Assembly (NCBI GenBank): GCA_030680795.1
Contig: JAUXUL010000045.1
Coordinates: forward strand, 124,001 to 188,000
From: Anaerolineales bacterium
GTDB taxonomy: Bacteria; Chloroflexota; Anaerolineae; Anaerolineales; Villigracilaceae
Length of the DNA: 64,000 nt
Direction of reading: 5' to 3'
How positions within the stretch are numbered: the first letter of the stretch is position 1; every line of letters starts with the position of its first letter. Below the pieces are notes generated by a model, which saw nothing but the letters and a program-made list of their open reading frames with translations, did no database searches and was not told the origin of the DNA. Shown piece after piece: positions 8,843-17,238 of this stretch. The translations under genes were made by a program, and so were the position numbers.

Positions 8843-9424
8843 CTATATCCATTTGTTCAGCCAGCTGAATACCAGCGCGGTGGTCAGCGCTCCCGCCAGT
8901 GCTCCGGCAATCAGTTGCGGGATGTCGTGCTTGCGACGATGCAGCCGAGCCCAGGCTACTAGTGGCAGGCTGAGAATAACCCACAGCGCGGGTACGCCGA
9001 AGACAAAAACAAGCGCGGTGGCAAATCCGCCCACGCTCGCCATGTGCATACTGATTTTCCAGAAACTGGAGATGGTGAACATCACAATCGCCAGGCAAAA
9101 GTAGGTCAGTATTATCAGGCGCAAGAGATGCGGTCCGTTGCCCAGCCACAACACAACCAACGCCAGCACGTCACTGCTCAAGCTGACTAAGATGAAGCGC
9201 GGGCGTTCTTCACGGCGCGAGAGTTCCATGTCGCTGACCCAGCCGCGCTTACGCCCGATCAGCAGATAGGCGAGCGGGATGCCCGTCACAATGACAAACA
9301 TCAGGGCGGCCCAGAGCAGGCCTGATGTACCGGCAGAGACATAGCCAAGAGCCAGGAAAATGGGTAGGGAGAGGAAGGAACTATCAAAGAGGATGGAAAT
9401 CCAGCGGGCGAGGTGGTCAGTCAT
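8843..9424 (-). CDS. PAP2-like membrane protein
   Basis: 193 residues with five to six helices. Segments resemble the phosphatidic-acid-phosphatase type 2 layout: SRREERPRF (KxxxxxxRP-like), a central SMHMASVGG in place of PSGH, and RLHRRKHDIPQLIAGALAG (SRxxxxxHxxxD-like). The weak match at the first two motifs leaves activity on lipid phosphates uncertain. It lies between the two damaged methyltransferase copies and 14 bases upstream of the fragment. Start ATG 9424 with AAGGAG-type ribosome site. Confidence 0.65.
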   Translation of the reverse strand: MTDHLARWISILFDSSFLSLPIFLALGYVSAGTSGLLWAALMFVIVTGIPLAYLLIGRKRGWVSDMELSRREERPRFILVSLSSDVLALVVLWLGNGPHLLRLIILTYFCLAIVMFTISSFWKISMHMASVGGFATALVFVFGVPALWVILSLPLVAWARLHRRKHDIPQLIAGALAGALTTALVFSWLNKWI

Positions 9425-9552
9425 AAGGTTCTCCTTGGATGGAATTAATCCTGTTTTATCGCTGTCAACAAGAGGTAAGCGTCATAGAATGCCATCAGCG
9501 CTGTGTAATCTTTGGGGGATGGGAAGATGGTTTTGTTCATGAAGAAAGCATC

Positions 9553-10125
9553 CTATTCCCTGGCTTCTTTTTCCAGCGTGGAAGAAACATCGGCACGCGC
9601 GCTGCAGGCGCGGAAAAGAATGAAGGGAGCAAAGACCGTAAAAGCGACCGTTGTCCAGGTCTGATAGAGCCACAGACTACCAATGGCGGCGACGATCAGG
9701 CCCAAATACATGGGATGACGCACGATGGCAAACGGCCCGCGCGTGACCAGTTGATGGTCGGCGTACAACTGCGCGCCGAAGGAGGTGGAAACAAAATACA
9801 TCCTTCCTAGCACCAGCCGTCCCCACAGCAGGAAAGCCAGGCCGGGAAAGTACGTTAGCGTCCCGGCGGCGAGAGCCAGCGCGCGGGTTGCCGGGGAAAA
9901 AGTCGATGGCAATGGCTTCCAGAAGAGGGTGGAAAAAGCCAAGAAAAGCGCCATGGCAAGTAGGTAAAACAACGAAGAACGCAGCCAGCCCGCGGCCCGC
10001 CCGGAGGTCCTTCCTGCCTGGTGGCGTGTCCCGCGCCAAATCCCGTAGAGGACGACTCCCAGTGTCGCCCATGCCATCAGCCCGCCAGACCAGCGCAACA
10101 AAGTTTCGATCATCTCCAGAGTCAT
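9553..10125 (-). CDS. Isoprenylcysteine-methyltransferase-like membrane protein with frameshifted C-terminus
   Basis: 190 residues. Four or more helices and the RHPMYLGLIVAAIGSLWLY motif place it in the ICMT/PEMT family of membrane SAM-dependent methyltransferases. After FAPFILFRACSAR the frame runs into ADVSSTLEKEARE and stops. In the next frame the same DNA encodes the family's expected ending, RVPMFLPRWKK. The conserved REEQ...EEW segment present in the fragment at 8571-8828 is missing. A deletion that also shifted the frame explains this. The protein is probably made, but the lost segment normally helps bind SAM, so it may be inactive. Confidence 0.75.
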   Translation of the reverse strand: MTLEMIETLLRWSGGLMAWATLGVVLYGIWRGTRHQAGRTSGRAAGWLRSSLFYLLAMALFLAFSTLFWKPLPSTFSPATRALALAAGTLTYFPGLAFLLWGRLVLGRMYFVSTSFGAQLYADHQLVTRGPFAIVRHPMYLGLIVAAIGSLWLYQTWTTVAFTVFAPFILFRACSARADVSSTLEKEARE

Positions 10126-10253
10126 TTCAACATTCTCCTAGGAGCCTCGGGAAACACATTTCCGTACTCTGGCGATACCTGTCGTACTCCTCGCCAGCTA
10201 ATGCTGTCAGAAGATTCTCCTCCGCACGCGCCTGGTCTTACAGTGCAACCCAT

Positions 10254-12593
10254 CTACCCCTTATACCCCAGCAATCTCAGTGCATTTGCCACAACCACCA
10301 GTGTACTGCCCTCGTGAAAAATGACGGCAATCCCGATGCTGACGATGCCCGTCAGGGAAGTAACGATGAGGAAGGCTATCACGCCCAGCGAGATGAACAG
10401 GTTCTGCTGAATGATGGCGCGCGTGGCGCGTCCCAATCCAACTGCAAACGGCAATTTCGACAAATCATCACCCATTAAAGCAACATCTGCTGTTTCCAAT
10501 GCGACATCAGTGCCTGCGCCGCCCATTGCAATCCCCACCGTTGCATTCGCCAATGCGGGCGCGTCGTTCACGCCGTCGCCGATCATGGCAACCTGTCCAT
10601 ATTGCTTTACAAGTTCGCGCATGATGGTCAATTTATCTTCGGGCATCAAGTCAGCGCGGAAGTCGGTCAGACCCACTTCGGCAGCGATGGCGAAGGCGGA
10701 ACGCGCGTTGTCGCCCGTCAGCATGATGGTGTGAGTTATGCCCGCCGCTTTAAGGGCTTTCATTGTCACCATTGCTTCGGGGCGCAAGGTGTCAGCTAGG
10801 GCAATCAGCCCAACCGCCGATTTTTCAACGGCGACCCACATCAAAGTTTTTCCCATTTGCTGGAGCGATTCGGCGCGGGCGATGGCTTCGGGGGAAAGCG
10901 CTATGCCTGCTTCTTCCATCAATTTTTGATTGCCGATCCAAACCGTTTTGCCATTCGAGACTGCGCGCAGACCGCGTCCCGTCAGCGACTCGACTTCATC
11001 CATAACGGAAGCAGGCAGACCCTGAGTCTGGGCGGCGCGGACGACTGCCTGGGCGAGGGGATGTGCGGATCGTGATTCCGCTCCCGCCGCGAGGGACAAT
11101 AAGTCCGCTTCTTTCCACCCCGAGGCTGGGAAGGTCACGATGTCAGTTACCTCTGGCTGGCCATGAGTCACAGTGCCAGTTTTATCGAAGGCGATGGCTT
11201 TGAGGCGACCTAGGTTTTCGAGATGCGCGCCGCCCTTGATCAGCACGCCGTTACGCGCGGCTTGCGCCACGCCTGCGAGTATGGTGGCGGGCGTGCCAAG
11301 TGCGAGCGCGCAGGGCGAGGCGGCGACGAGCAGGGTCATCGCGCGCAGGAAAGATTCACGGAATGGAAAGCCAAATAGTGGCGGGACAACGATGACCAGT
11401 GCTGTGAGAACCAACACAGCGGGAACAAAGACGCGCTCGAATTTTTCAACCGTTTGTTGTGTAGGGGATTTCTGCGCCTGGGCTTCCTCGACCATTTTCA
11501 TTACGCGGGCAAGTGTGGAATCTTTGGCAAGGCGCGTGACTTTCACTTCCAGCGCGCCCTCGCCGTTGACCGTGCCTGCAAAGACCTGATCGCCAGCGGC
11601 TTTGTCAACGGGAAGCGATTCGCCTGTCACCGACGACTGGTCAACACCAGAATTTCCATCCATGATGACTCCATCCATTGGGATACGCACACCAGGGCGG
11701 ACGATGACGAGGTCATCTAGTTGGAGGGATTCAACAGGGACTTCCTGCTCTTTGTCATCACGGCGGACAAACGCAGTTTTGGGCACGAGGTCGGCTAAGG
11801 CGCGGACGGCGCTGCGAGCGCGGTCCAGGGCGCGTTCCTCCAGTGAGTGACCGAGGCTAAAGAGAAATAGCAGCAGTGCGCCTTCACCGAAATGACCAAG
11901 GAAAGCCGCGCCGATCGCGGCGACGACCATGAGTCCGTCGGTATCTAAATGCCGCTCGCGCAAGGCATGCCAGGCGTGACGAGCGACATCCCAGCCGCCG
12001 AAGGCATATGCGGCGAGGTAGAAGCCAATGCTGAGGAGCGCGGGGAAGCCGAGCAAGAGTCCGCCCAGCCAGCCGATGAGCAGGAGCGAACCTGAGAGGA
12101 TGCTGAACAACAGTTCACGATTCTCCTGCAGGCGAGCCTGGAATTCATTGAGCGGAATATCGTAGCCCAGCGAACGGACGCGCTTTTCAATGGCGGCGCG
12201 GTTAACCTTTTGATTGTCGAATTCCAACCACATTTTTTCAGCAGGGTAGTTGACGTTGACTGACAGCACGCCATCCATGCGCCCAACGCTGTGCTCGATG
12301 ACCAGACTGCAATCCGAACAGTCCATGTTCTCGATGGGAATTGATTCGTGATGGAAGCGGTTGATGATCTGGGTGCCCGCGCGTTTGGCCAGGCGCTTGA
12401 CGTCGGACAGAGTCAATAGGTTCGGGTCGTAGTGCAGGCACAAATCCACGGGGGATTTATCGCGCTCCAGATGGGCACGCAGGATGCCTTTGTAATTTTG
12501 GAGCGAGGCTTCCAGGCGTGCAAGGCACTCGTCTTTCTCGTTTTCGATGCCTGGCAATAACAATTGGATTTCCAGATCAATTGTTTGTTCCAT
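10254..12593 (-). CDS. P1B-type metal-transporting ATPase (SPC type, likely P1B-4)
   Basis: 779 residues. Two N-terminal HMA-like folds: the first has no CxxC, the second has MDCSDC (about residue 94). Then come the membrane domain, the actuator TGES, the transmembrane metal motif SPC (AASPCALALGTPA), phosphorylation DKTGT, HP locus SAHPLAQ, MLTGDN and GDGVNDAPAL. SPC instead of CPC plus HEGST in the last helix pair is typical of P1B-4 pumps (Co/Zn/Fe efflux), so cobalt, zinc or ferrous iron is more likely than copper. It lies downstream of a CzrA-like sensor on the same strand, after a 248-base spacer. Confidence 0.93.
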   Translation of the reverse strand: MEQTIDLEIQLLLPGIENEKDECLARLEASLQNYKGILRAHLERDKSPVDLCLHYDPNLLTLSDVKRLAKRAGTQIINRFHHESIPIENMDCSDCSLVIEHSVGRMDGVLSVNVNYPAEKMWLEFDNQKVNRAAIEKRVRSLGYDIPLNEFQARLQENRELLFSILSGSLLLIGWLGGLLLGFPALLSIGFYLAAYAFGGWDVARHAWHALRERHLDTDGLMVVAAIGAAFLGHFGEGALLLFLFSLGHSLEERALDRARSAVRALADLVPKTAFVRRDDKEQEVPVESLQLDDLVIVRPGVRIPMDGVIMDGNSGVDQSSVTGESLPVDKAAGDQVFAGTVNGEGALEVKVTRLAKDSTLARVMKMVEEAQAQKSPTQQTVEKFERVFVPAVLVLTALVIVVPPLFGFPFRESFLRAMTLLVAASPCALALGTPATILAGVAQAARNGVLIKGGAHLENLGRLKAIAFDKTGTVTHGQPEVTDIVTFPASGWKEADLLSLAAGAESRSAHPLAQAVVRAAQTQGLPASVMDEVESLTGRGLRAVSNGKTVWIGNQKLMEEAGIALSPEAIARAESLQQMGKTLMWVAVEKSAVGLIALADTLRPEAMVTMKALKAAGITHTIMLTGDNARSAFAIAAEVGLTDFRADLMPEDKLTIMRELVKQYGQVAMIGDGVNDAPALANATVGIAMGGAGTDVALETADVALMGDDLSKLPFAVGLGRATRAIIQQNLFISLGVIAFLIVTSLTGIVSIGIAVIFHEGSTLVVVANALRLLGYKG

Positions 12594-12635
12594 GAGATGA
12601 TCTTCCTTTAAGATTAATAGACTTTATCTGAAATA

Positions 12636-12697
12636 AGGTGACAGTCACTTTTTCGCCAGTTTCTTCGAGTAAAAATCGCCCAAAGTGACTGTCACCT
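12636..12697. repeat. Inverted repeat of the GTGACAGTCAC family
   Basis: Perfect 16-base arms, AGGTGACAGTCACTTT and its complement, are separated by 30 bases. Related copies lie at 13198-13230 and 32904-32945. It sits 43 bases upstream of the ATPase start, so it could form a hairpin in the leader, but its dispersal argues for a repeat family. The rest of the 12594-12841 spacer holds no gene I can support. Confidence 0.6.
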
Positions 12698-12841
12698 GTT
12701 ATTACGAATAATGTCTAATGTTTGTTGAGCGCTATAATTCATTACAACCAGCGGGGGTGTGAGTGCGCGTGAGAAACTCATCTTCAAGGCGTACCTGGAT
12801 TTATATGAGAAATTCACCCGCGACTAAAATTGTATGTGAGT

Positions 12842-13132
12842 TTATCCATGTTCCACGTGATCAAGCCCCATACTATATAGTTTTACGACATGGTCATCGT
12901 CAAGTGTGTAAAAGACCTGACGTCCTTCTTTGCGCGCGCGGACAAGGCGCATTTGACGCAATCCACGCAATTGATGCGATACAGCCGACTCGCTCATTTT
13001 GAGTCCTTCCGCCAGAGCGCTGACGCTCATTTCACAGTCGATTAGCAGGGAAATAATCCGCACGCGGCTGGCGTCATTAAGGGCGCTGAATAGTGCGGCA
13101 AGTTGGATAGCTTTGAGTTCAGTGAGTTTCAT
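12842..13132 (-). CDS. ArsR/SmtB-family metal sensor, CzrA-like
   Basis: 96 residues with a winged-helix fold (VSALAEGLKMSESAVSHQLRGLRQMRLV). The C-terminal helix has DDH followed by ten residues and then HVEH. This is the DxH-x10-HxxH alpha-5 site of CzrA/SmtB that senses zinc or cobalt. No CxC motif for arsenic or cadmium is present. A perfect palindrome overlaps its own start codon. It probably represses itself and the metal ATPase downstream until Zn/Co rises. Confidence 0.9.
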   Translation of the reverse strand: MKLTELKAIQLAALFSALNDASRVRIISLLIDCEMSVSALAEGLKMSESAVSHQLRGLRQMRLVRARKEGRQVFYTLDDDHVVKLYSMGLDHVEHG

Positions 13133-13168
13133 AATATATGAATAATTGAGCAGGTGTTCATATATTAT
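13131..13168. promoter_or_regulatory. ArsR-family operator overlapping the arsR-type gene start
   Basis: Perfect inverted repeat with 12-base arms, ATAATATATGAA (13131-13142) and TTCATATATTAT (13157-13168), separated by 14 bases. The TGAA...TTCA core is typical of SmtB/CzrA sites, although the spacing is longer than the usual 12-2-12 form. The left arm overlaps the start codon, so bound repressor would block expression directly. Confidence 0.7.
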
Positions 13169-13197
13169 CGCGAAAGAAAAAGGTTGTCAAGACGAGC

Positions 13198-13230
13198 AAG
13201 TGACAGTCACCTCCAAGGTGGCAGTCACTT
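13198..13230. repeat. Short GTGACAGTCAC-family hairpin
   Basis: AAGTGACAGTCACCT, a 3-base loop, then AGGTGGCAGTCACTT; the arms pair with two mismatches. It lies 8 bases beyond the feoB-permease stop and could act as its transcription end on the minus strand, although no U-tract follows. Confidence 0.5.
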
Positions 13231-13237
13231 TTGCAAA

Positions 13238-14626
13238 CTATGCCCAGCCCAATAACCTGGCGATGGTTGCCGTTAGGAATGTGACTAAAAAAGCGGTGCC
13301 CAAAGTCATCACGACACTCAATGTTGCCCATTTGACCGACTTGGTTTCTTTATAAATTGTCATGATCGTTGTCGCACATGGATTATGTAACAGTGCAAAT
13401 AACATTAAGTTGACCGCCGTGAGTATGGTCCAGCCGTTGCCGTTCACGAGCAGATCGAATATTGCCGAGTTGCTGGAGGGCCCATTGATCATCATGCCCG
13501 CGCCTATGTACACCATCATCATGGTTGGGACGACGATCTCATTTGCAGGGATGGCGATGATGTAAGCCAATAGAATCACGCCATCAAGCCCAAGGAGCAA
13601 ACCGAAAGGATTAAGCCAGTCTGCGACGGCGCGCGCAAGGTTGGAGTCTCCGATTGGAATGTTAGCTAAAATCCAAATGATCGCGCCCGCGGGAGCGGCG
13701 GTCTGCATGGCGCGCCATAATACGAAGATGGTGCGGTCAATGATGGAGGTGTATAAAATGCGGCTGACGTTCGGCCTGCGATAGGGAGGCAGCTCCAGTG
13801 TGAATGCGGATGCTTCGCCTTTCAAAACTGTCCTGGATAAGATCCACGAGGCGAGGAATGTGAACGCAACGCCGATCAACACCACGCCGACAACTGTCCC
13901 CGCGGCGATGAAGGAGGTCAAGGCTGGGGGGAAGGACGCTGCCACGAAAACCGTAGCCAGCATAATTAAAGTCGGGAAGCGCCCGTTGCATGGGACAAAG
14001 TTATTTGTAAGGATGGCGATCAATCGTTCACGCGGCGAGTCGATCACGCGGGTTGCGATCACGCCTGCCGCATTGCATCCGAATCCCATGGCCATGGTCA
14101 GGGATTGTTTTCCATGCGCGCCTGTCTTCTTGAACATCCAATCCAGGTTGAAGGCCACGCGTGGCAGATAACCGAGGTCTTCCAAAAAAGTGAAGGCAGG
14201 GAAGAAGATCATCATCGGCGGCAGCATCACACTGATGACCCATGCGAGGCCGAGATAGACGCCGTCCCAAATGAAGCCCGTGATCCACCACGGCATTTCA
14301 ATTTGATTGAAGAGCGCGCGGCCATAATCACCGATGCCAAATAGCACGACAGCAATTGCGCTTGATAAAACGTTCGCGCCCGAAACTGTGATCCAGATGA
14401 TGATGCCAAGCAGGAGCAGCATAATTGGCAGGCCCGTATAAGGAGATGTGACGAGACGATCTATCTTTTGATCGAAATCATATTTTTTATCCGATGTAGT
14501 TTTTACCGCACGCTTTGCGATATGTTCCGCTTCTGTATAAAGTGATTTCACGATCTCATCGCGAAAACCCGTTGAGAGATTATTTCTAAGACTTTCCGCT
14601 TTTGCTAAAATTTCATTTGCTTCCAT
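13238..14626 (-). CDS. feoB: FeoB membrane (permease) domain as a separate protein
   Basis: 462 residues covering only the membrane half of FeoB. After a cytoplasmic N-terminus, Gate-type helices carry FEDLGY-like TFLEDLGYLPRVAF, the first gate motif GFGCNAAGVIATR and NNFVPCNGRFPT, then a second gate repeat with PANEIVVPTMMM. No GTPase motif is present; that half is the gene 29 bases upstream. It moves Fe(II) across the cytoplasmic membrane. The ATG at 14626 follows GAGGTAAATC. Most bacteria carry both halves in one polypeptide, so the split is a real feature of this locus. Confidence 0.93.
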   Translation of the reverse strand: MEANEILAKAESLRNNLSTGFRDEIVKSLYTEAEHIAKRAVKTTSDKKYDFDQKIDRLVTSPYTGLPIMLLLLGIIIWITVSGANVLSSAIAVVLFGIGDYGRALFNQIEMPWWITGFIWDGVYLGLAWVISVMLPPMMIFFPAFTFLEDLGYLPRVAFNLDWMFKKTGAHGKQSLTMAMGFGCNAAGVIATRVIDSPRERLIAILTNNFVPCNGRFPTLIMLATVFVAASFPPALTSFIAAGTVVGVVLIGVAFTFLASWILSRTVLKGEASAFTLELPPYRRPNVSRILYTSIIDRTIFVLWRAMQTAAPAGAIIWILANIPIGDSNLARAVADWLNPFGLLLGLDGVILLAYIIAIPANEIVVPTMMMVYIGAGMMINGPSSNSAIFDLLVNGNGWTILTAVNLMLFALLHNPCATTIMTIYKETKSVKWATLSVVMTLGTAFLVTFLTATIARLLGWA

Positions 14627-14655
14627 GATTTACCTCATTCATCCTTTCCCCTTCC

Positions 14656-15492
14656 TCACTGCCTTCCCTCAACCGACATCTTTCCGCTGAACTGCACATC
14701 CGCACGTTGTTGACGTGAGACAATATCAGCCAGCTCGCCAGTGGACAATGCCCTTTGCACGCGCGCATCACCATCCAGCAAACGGATCGCAAGCCAGCGT
14801 GCATTTGGAATTCCAGGAGCAATTTGTTCGATCATCGGCACGAGTTCGCTCACGGCTTTTTGGAATTCAAGCGTGCCGCCCACACGCAAAGGTTTGGTTT
14901 CTATTTTGCCTTCGATCACATCTGCAACGGCGCCCAACAAAGCATGGATTCCTTCGCCTGCGCGCGCAGTGATTGCAACGGCAGGAATACCCAAATCGCG
15001 ACTCAATGAGCGCGCATCCACTTCGATGCCCTTTCGTTTTGCTTCATCCATCAAGTTGATCGCCACCACAACATGCTCGGTGATTTCCATCACCTGCATG
15101 ACAAGATTCAAATTTCTTTCCAAAGCCGTTGCATCTGTCACAACAATTGTGCAACTTGGTTGCCCGAACAAAATAAAATCGCGTGCTACTTCTTCATCCT
15201 GCGAGGCTGAAAGCAATGAATATGTGCCGGGCAGATCAACTAATTTGTAGCGCATCTTGTTGAATTCAAAACCACCTTCGGCGCGCGTCACGGTCTTGCC
15301 AGGCCAATTACCTGTGTGCTGCTTCAGCCCAGTCAGCGCATTGAATAGCGTGGATTTTCCCGTGTTGGGATTTCCAGCGAGCGCGATCACGCGGTCAAAA
15401 TCGCCGATCTTGATTCCCATCTGCTCCAATTGCGTGAAGGCGGGGCAGGTTTCGCAATGTTCGGTTGGTAATGCTGCTTTTGTGTTTGACAT
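14656..15492 (-). CDS. feoB: FeoB G domain as a separate GTPase
   Basis: 278 residues. G1 GNPNTGKST, G2 region with HTGNWPGKTV, G3 DLPGTYSL, G4 NLMDEAKRKG and G5 SARAG-like ITARAGEG are all present. A GDI-like helical part follows from about residue 190. The N-terminus has a short HCETC pair of cysteines that is not a standard FeoB element. The ATG at 15492 has GGAG at good spacing; an in-frame ATG 18 bases earlier overlaps that site. It should pair with the permease half encoded next to control ferrous iron uptake. Confidence 0.93.
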   Translation of the reverse strand: MSNTKAALPTEHCETCPAFTQLEQMGIKIGDFDRVIALAGNPNTGKSTLFNALTGLKQHTGNWPGKTVTRAEGGFEFNKMRYKLVDLPGTYSLLSASQDEEVARDFILFGQPSCTIVVTDATALERNLNLVMQVMEITEHVVVAINLMDEAKRKGIEVDARSLSRDLGIPAVAITARAGEGIHALLGAVADVIEGKIETKPLRVGGTLEFQKAVSELVPMIEQIAPGIPNARWLAIRLLDGDARVQRALSTGELADIVSRQQRADVQFSGKMSVEGRQ

Positions 15493-15511
15493 TTTTTCTC
15501 CATACATCACA

Positions 15512-15603
15512 TGTCATTGCGAGGGTGTTCCTACTCTTCGCCCGAAGCAATCTCTTATTATGCGGAGATTGCTTTGGCGGAAGTGCGCCGCCTCGCAACG
15601 ACA
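15512..15603. repeat. Dispersed inverted repeat (TCATTGCGAGG family)
   Basis: Outer arms TGTCATTGCGAGG and CCTCGCAACGACA enclose inner arms CGAAGCAATCTC and GGAGATTGCTT. Copies with the same arms lie at 40461-40548 and 40905-40994. It has no coding content and looks like a non-autonomous MITE/REP-type element between two genes of the iron operon. Confidence 0.75.
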
Positions 15604-15607
15604 TCTA

Positions 15608-16615
15608 CTAAACGGGTTTCACCCATATCTGCGCGGCTTGATCTTTCCGCAGCGCTATCAACGTTCCGCGCACACGATAGGCGCGCGGGTCGCCAAAAAA
15701 ATTTTGCAGTTCAGGGTAAATCATCGTGCCAGGCGTGAGTCCCAGATCTAAAAATCTTCTGCGCGTAAAACCCTGCACGGCTTCATCCAAAACCACGATC
15801 TCGGCGCGCTGGTCATAAGTTAATTCAGCCAATGGAATCGCACTTGCTTTTGCCGTTTCACTTTCGGGTAACGCGGCAACGCTCACATTCGCGGCCACCG
15901 CAGGCGCAAGCCGATATTCAGTCTCGCCATCTGTCAATAAATATCGTTGTGGGTTTCGATCTAAAATGCGGATGGTTTGTCCGAGGCGGAGTCCTGCCGC
16001 CAGGATCTGTTCAAACGCTAAAGGAGGTTCATCCTCAAGGTGAACGATCTGCACTGGACCCTCAGCCTGCCAGGCCGTCAGCGGCATTCCCTCCGCCTTG
16101 AGCAGAGTCCCCTCACGGGTAGGGATTGGATCGCCATGTGGATCACGCGTCGGGTGACCGAGCGCCGCATCCAATTCATCAAGCTGTGCTTCTGTAAATG
16201 AATGTTCGCGCCGCTCGGATTCGCCATGTATTTTTTCCAAAGGCATGCGCGCTTCATCTGTGAGATAGCGTTCCCACAAACGGTGCGCGCGGACAATATG
16301 AATCGCCCAGCGTTCGCCTTGCGTGGTGAGATGTAAATTCGCGCCGCGTGATTCGAGCAAGCCTTGCTTTTCCATATCTTCGATAAGACGGATGGCATGG
16401 CTGCGCTGCAGATTTAACGTCCCAGCCAATGATTCTGGAGAAGCCTGCCTTCCGTGTTGTTCGCGGTCAAGCAGGTGCTTAAGCGCATCTTCCACTTGCT
16501 CCCGTTCCAGCGCGGCGCGATAGGTTTTGTAAATTGCGAGCAACCCTACGCGAGGCAGGAAGGTACTAACAAGTAGAAGTAAAGCTGTGATAAATACCCA
16601 TGTAAGAGATGTCAT
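15608..16615 (-). CDS. Membrane-anchored DtxR-like regulator fused to FeoA domains
   Basis: 335 residues. An N-terminal membrane helix (about 5-28, WVFITALLLLVSTFLP) precedes a DtxR-type winged helix (SLAGTLNLQRSHAIRLIEDMEKQGLL) and the DtxR dimerisation/metal segment with HRLWERYL, IHGESERREH and GHPTRDPHGDPIP. Two FeoA/SH3-like domains follow (about 180-245 and 255-335; the last has RRRFLDLGLTPGTMI). Order fits a metal sensor tied to the membrane. The ATG overlaps the stop of the upstream methyltransferase (ATGA), and the split FeoB genes follow. It may regulate FeoB at protein level, act as a membrane-bound repressor, or both. Confidence 0.87.
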   Translation of the reverse strand: MTSLTWVFITALLLLVSTFLPRVGLLAIYKTYRAALEREQVEDALKHLLDREQHGRQASPESLAGTLNLQRSHAIRLIEDMEKQGLLESRGANLHLTTQGERWAIHIVRAHRLWERYLTDEARMPLEKIHGESERREHSFTEAQLDELDAALGHPTRDPHGDPIPTREGTLLKAEGMPLTAWQAEGPVQIVHLEDEPPLAFEQILAAGLRLGQTIRILDRNPQRYLLTDGETEYRLAPAVAANVSVAALPESETAKASAIPLAELTYDQRAEIVVLDEAVQGFTRRRFLDLGLTPGTMIYPELQNFFGDPRAYRVRGTLIALRKDQAAQIWVKPV

Positions 16616-17214
16616 TTTTGCTCCTGAAATTTTGGCAGGAATTGCCCAGTGGTTTTCATATATTCGCGATATTCATTTCCAAATTTGTCAATGAGATGAG
16701 CTTCCTCGTTCGGGAGTCTGATTGCAAGCAGGACGAAGGCGAGTATTGCCATTGCAGCAATGAACCAGCTATCAGCCATAGTTGCAAAAGACAGAAAGAG
16801 TAATGTCCCAACCGAGTAAAGCGGATGCCGCACCCAGCGATAAATTCCGTGTGTGACTAATTTATGTTCTTTGCGAGTCCCAACAGTCGGGCTGATGCCA
16901 GAGCCAATGCTGTTGAATATCCAGTAAATGAGGAGCGCACAAACAAAGCCAATACCTATGCCGATCCAACGCGCCCATTCTGGCAGACCAACCTTTGACC
17001 ATGCCAATAGGGGAGGGTAGATCAGGAATCCGATAATGCTGAACCACAAAAGTAAGCCGCCCACACGCAGGAGCAGGATCATCACGATGCCTTCATCTTT
17101 CCATGATACTTTTTCGCCTGTGACCTTGTCTGCTTTGCTGCGGAAGTAACCAGAGATGAATATAGTGGTTACAAAAATAATTGTTGCAAATATTCTAAAT
17201 GTGTTGTCGTTCAT
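16612..17214 (-). CDS. Isoprenylcysteine-methyltransferase-like membrane protein
   Basis: 200 residues, five hydrophobic segments. The C-terminal half has the family motif VRHPLYSVGTLL and the SAM-site segment EEAHLIDKFGNEYREYM, both intact, unlike the two damaged paralogues at 8.6 and 9.6 kb. Substrate unknown; bacterial members methylate small thiols, lipids or are uncharacterised. Its stop overlaps the start of the DtxR-FeoA gene, so the two are translationally coupled inside the metal operon. Confidence 0.85.
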   Translation of the reverse strand: MNDNTFRIFATIIFVTTIFISGYFRSKADKVTGEKVSWKDEGIVMILLLRVGGLLLWFSIIGFLIYPPLLAWSKVGLPEWARWIGIGIGFVCALLIYWIFNSIGSGISPTVGTRKEHKLVTHGIYRWVRHPLYSVGTLLFLSFATMADSWFIAAMAILAFVLLAIRLPNEEAHLIDKFGNEYREYMKTTGQFLPKFQEQK

Positions 17215-17238
17215 GTGTATCTTCTTTTTTCTTCTCTT

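Noticed and set aside
12733-12738. TATAAT on the plus strand
   Set aside because: No -35 at proper spacing and no plus-strand gene follows it, so it is probably chance.
12763-13002. Plus-strand frame of 79 codons
   Set aside because: It overlaps the ArsR gene on the other strand and shows no family features.
15511-15607. Insertion sequence between the FeoB and DtxR-FeoA genes
   Set aside because: There is no transposase frame; the segment is only a palindromic repeat of about 90 bases.
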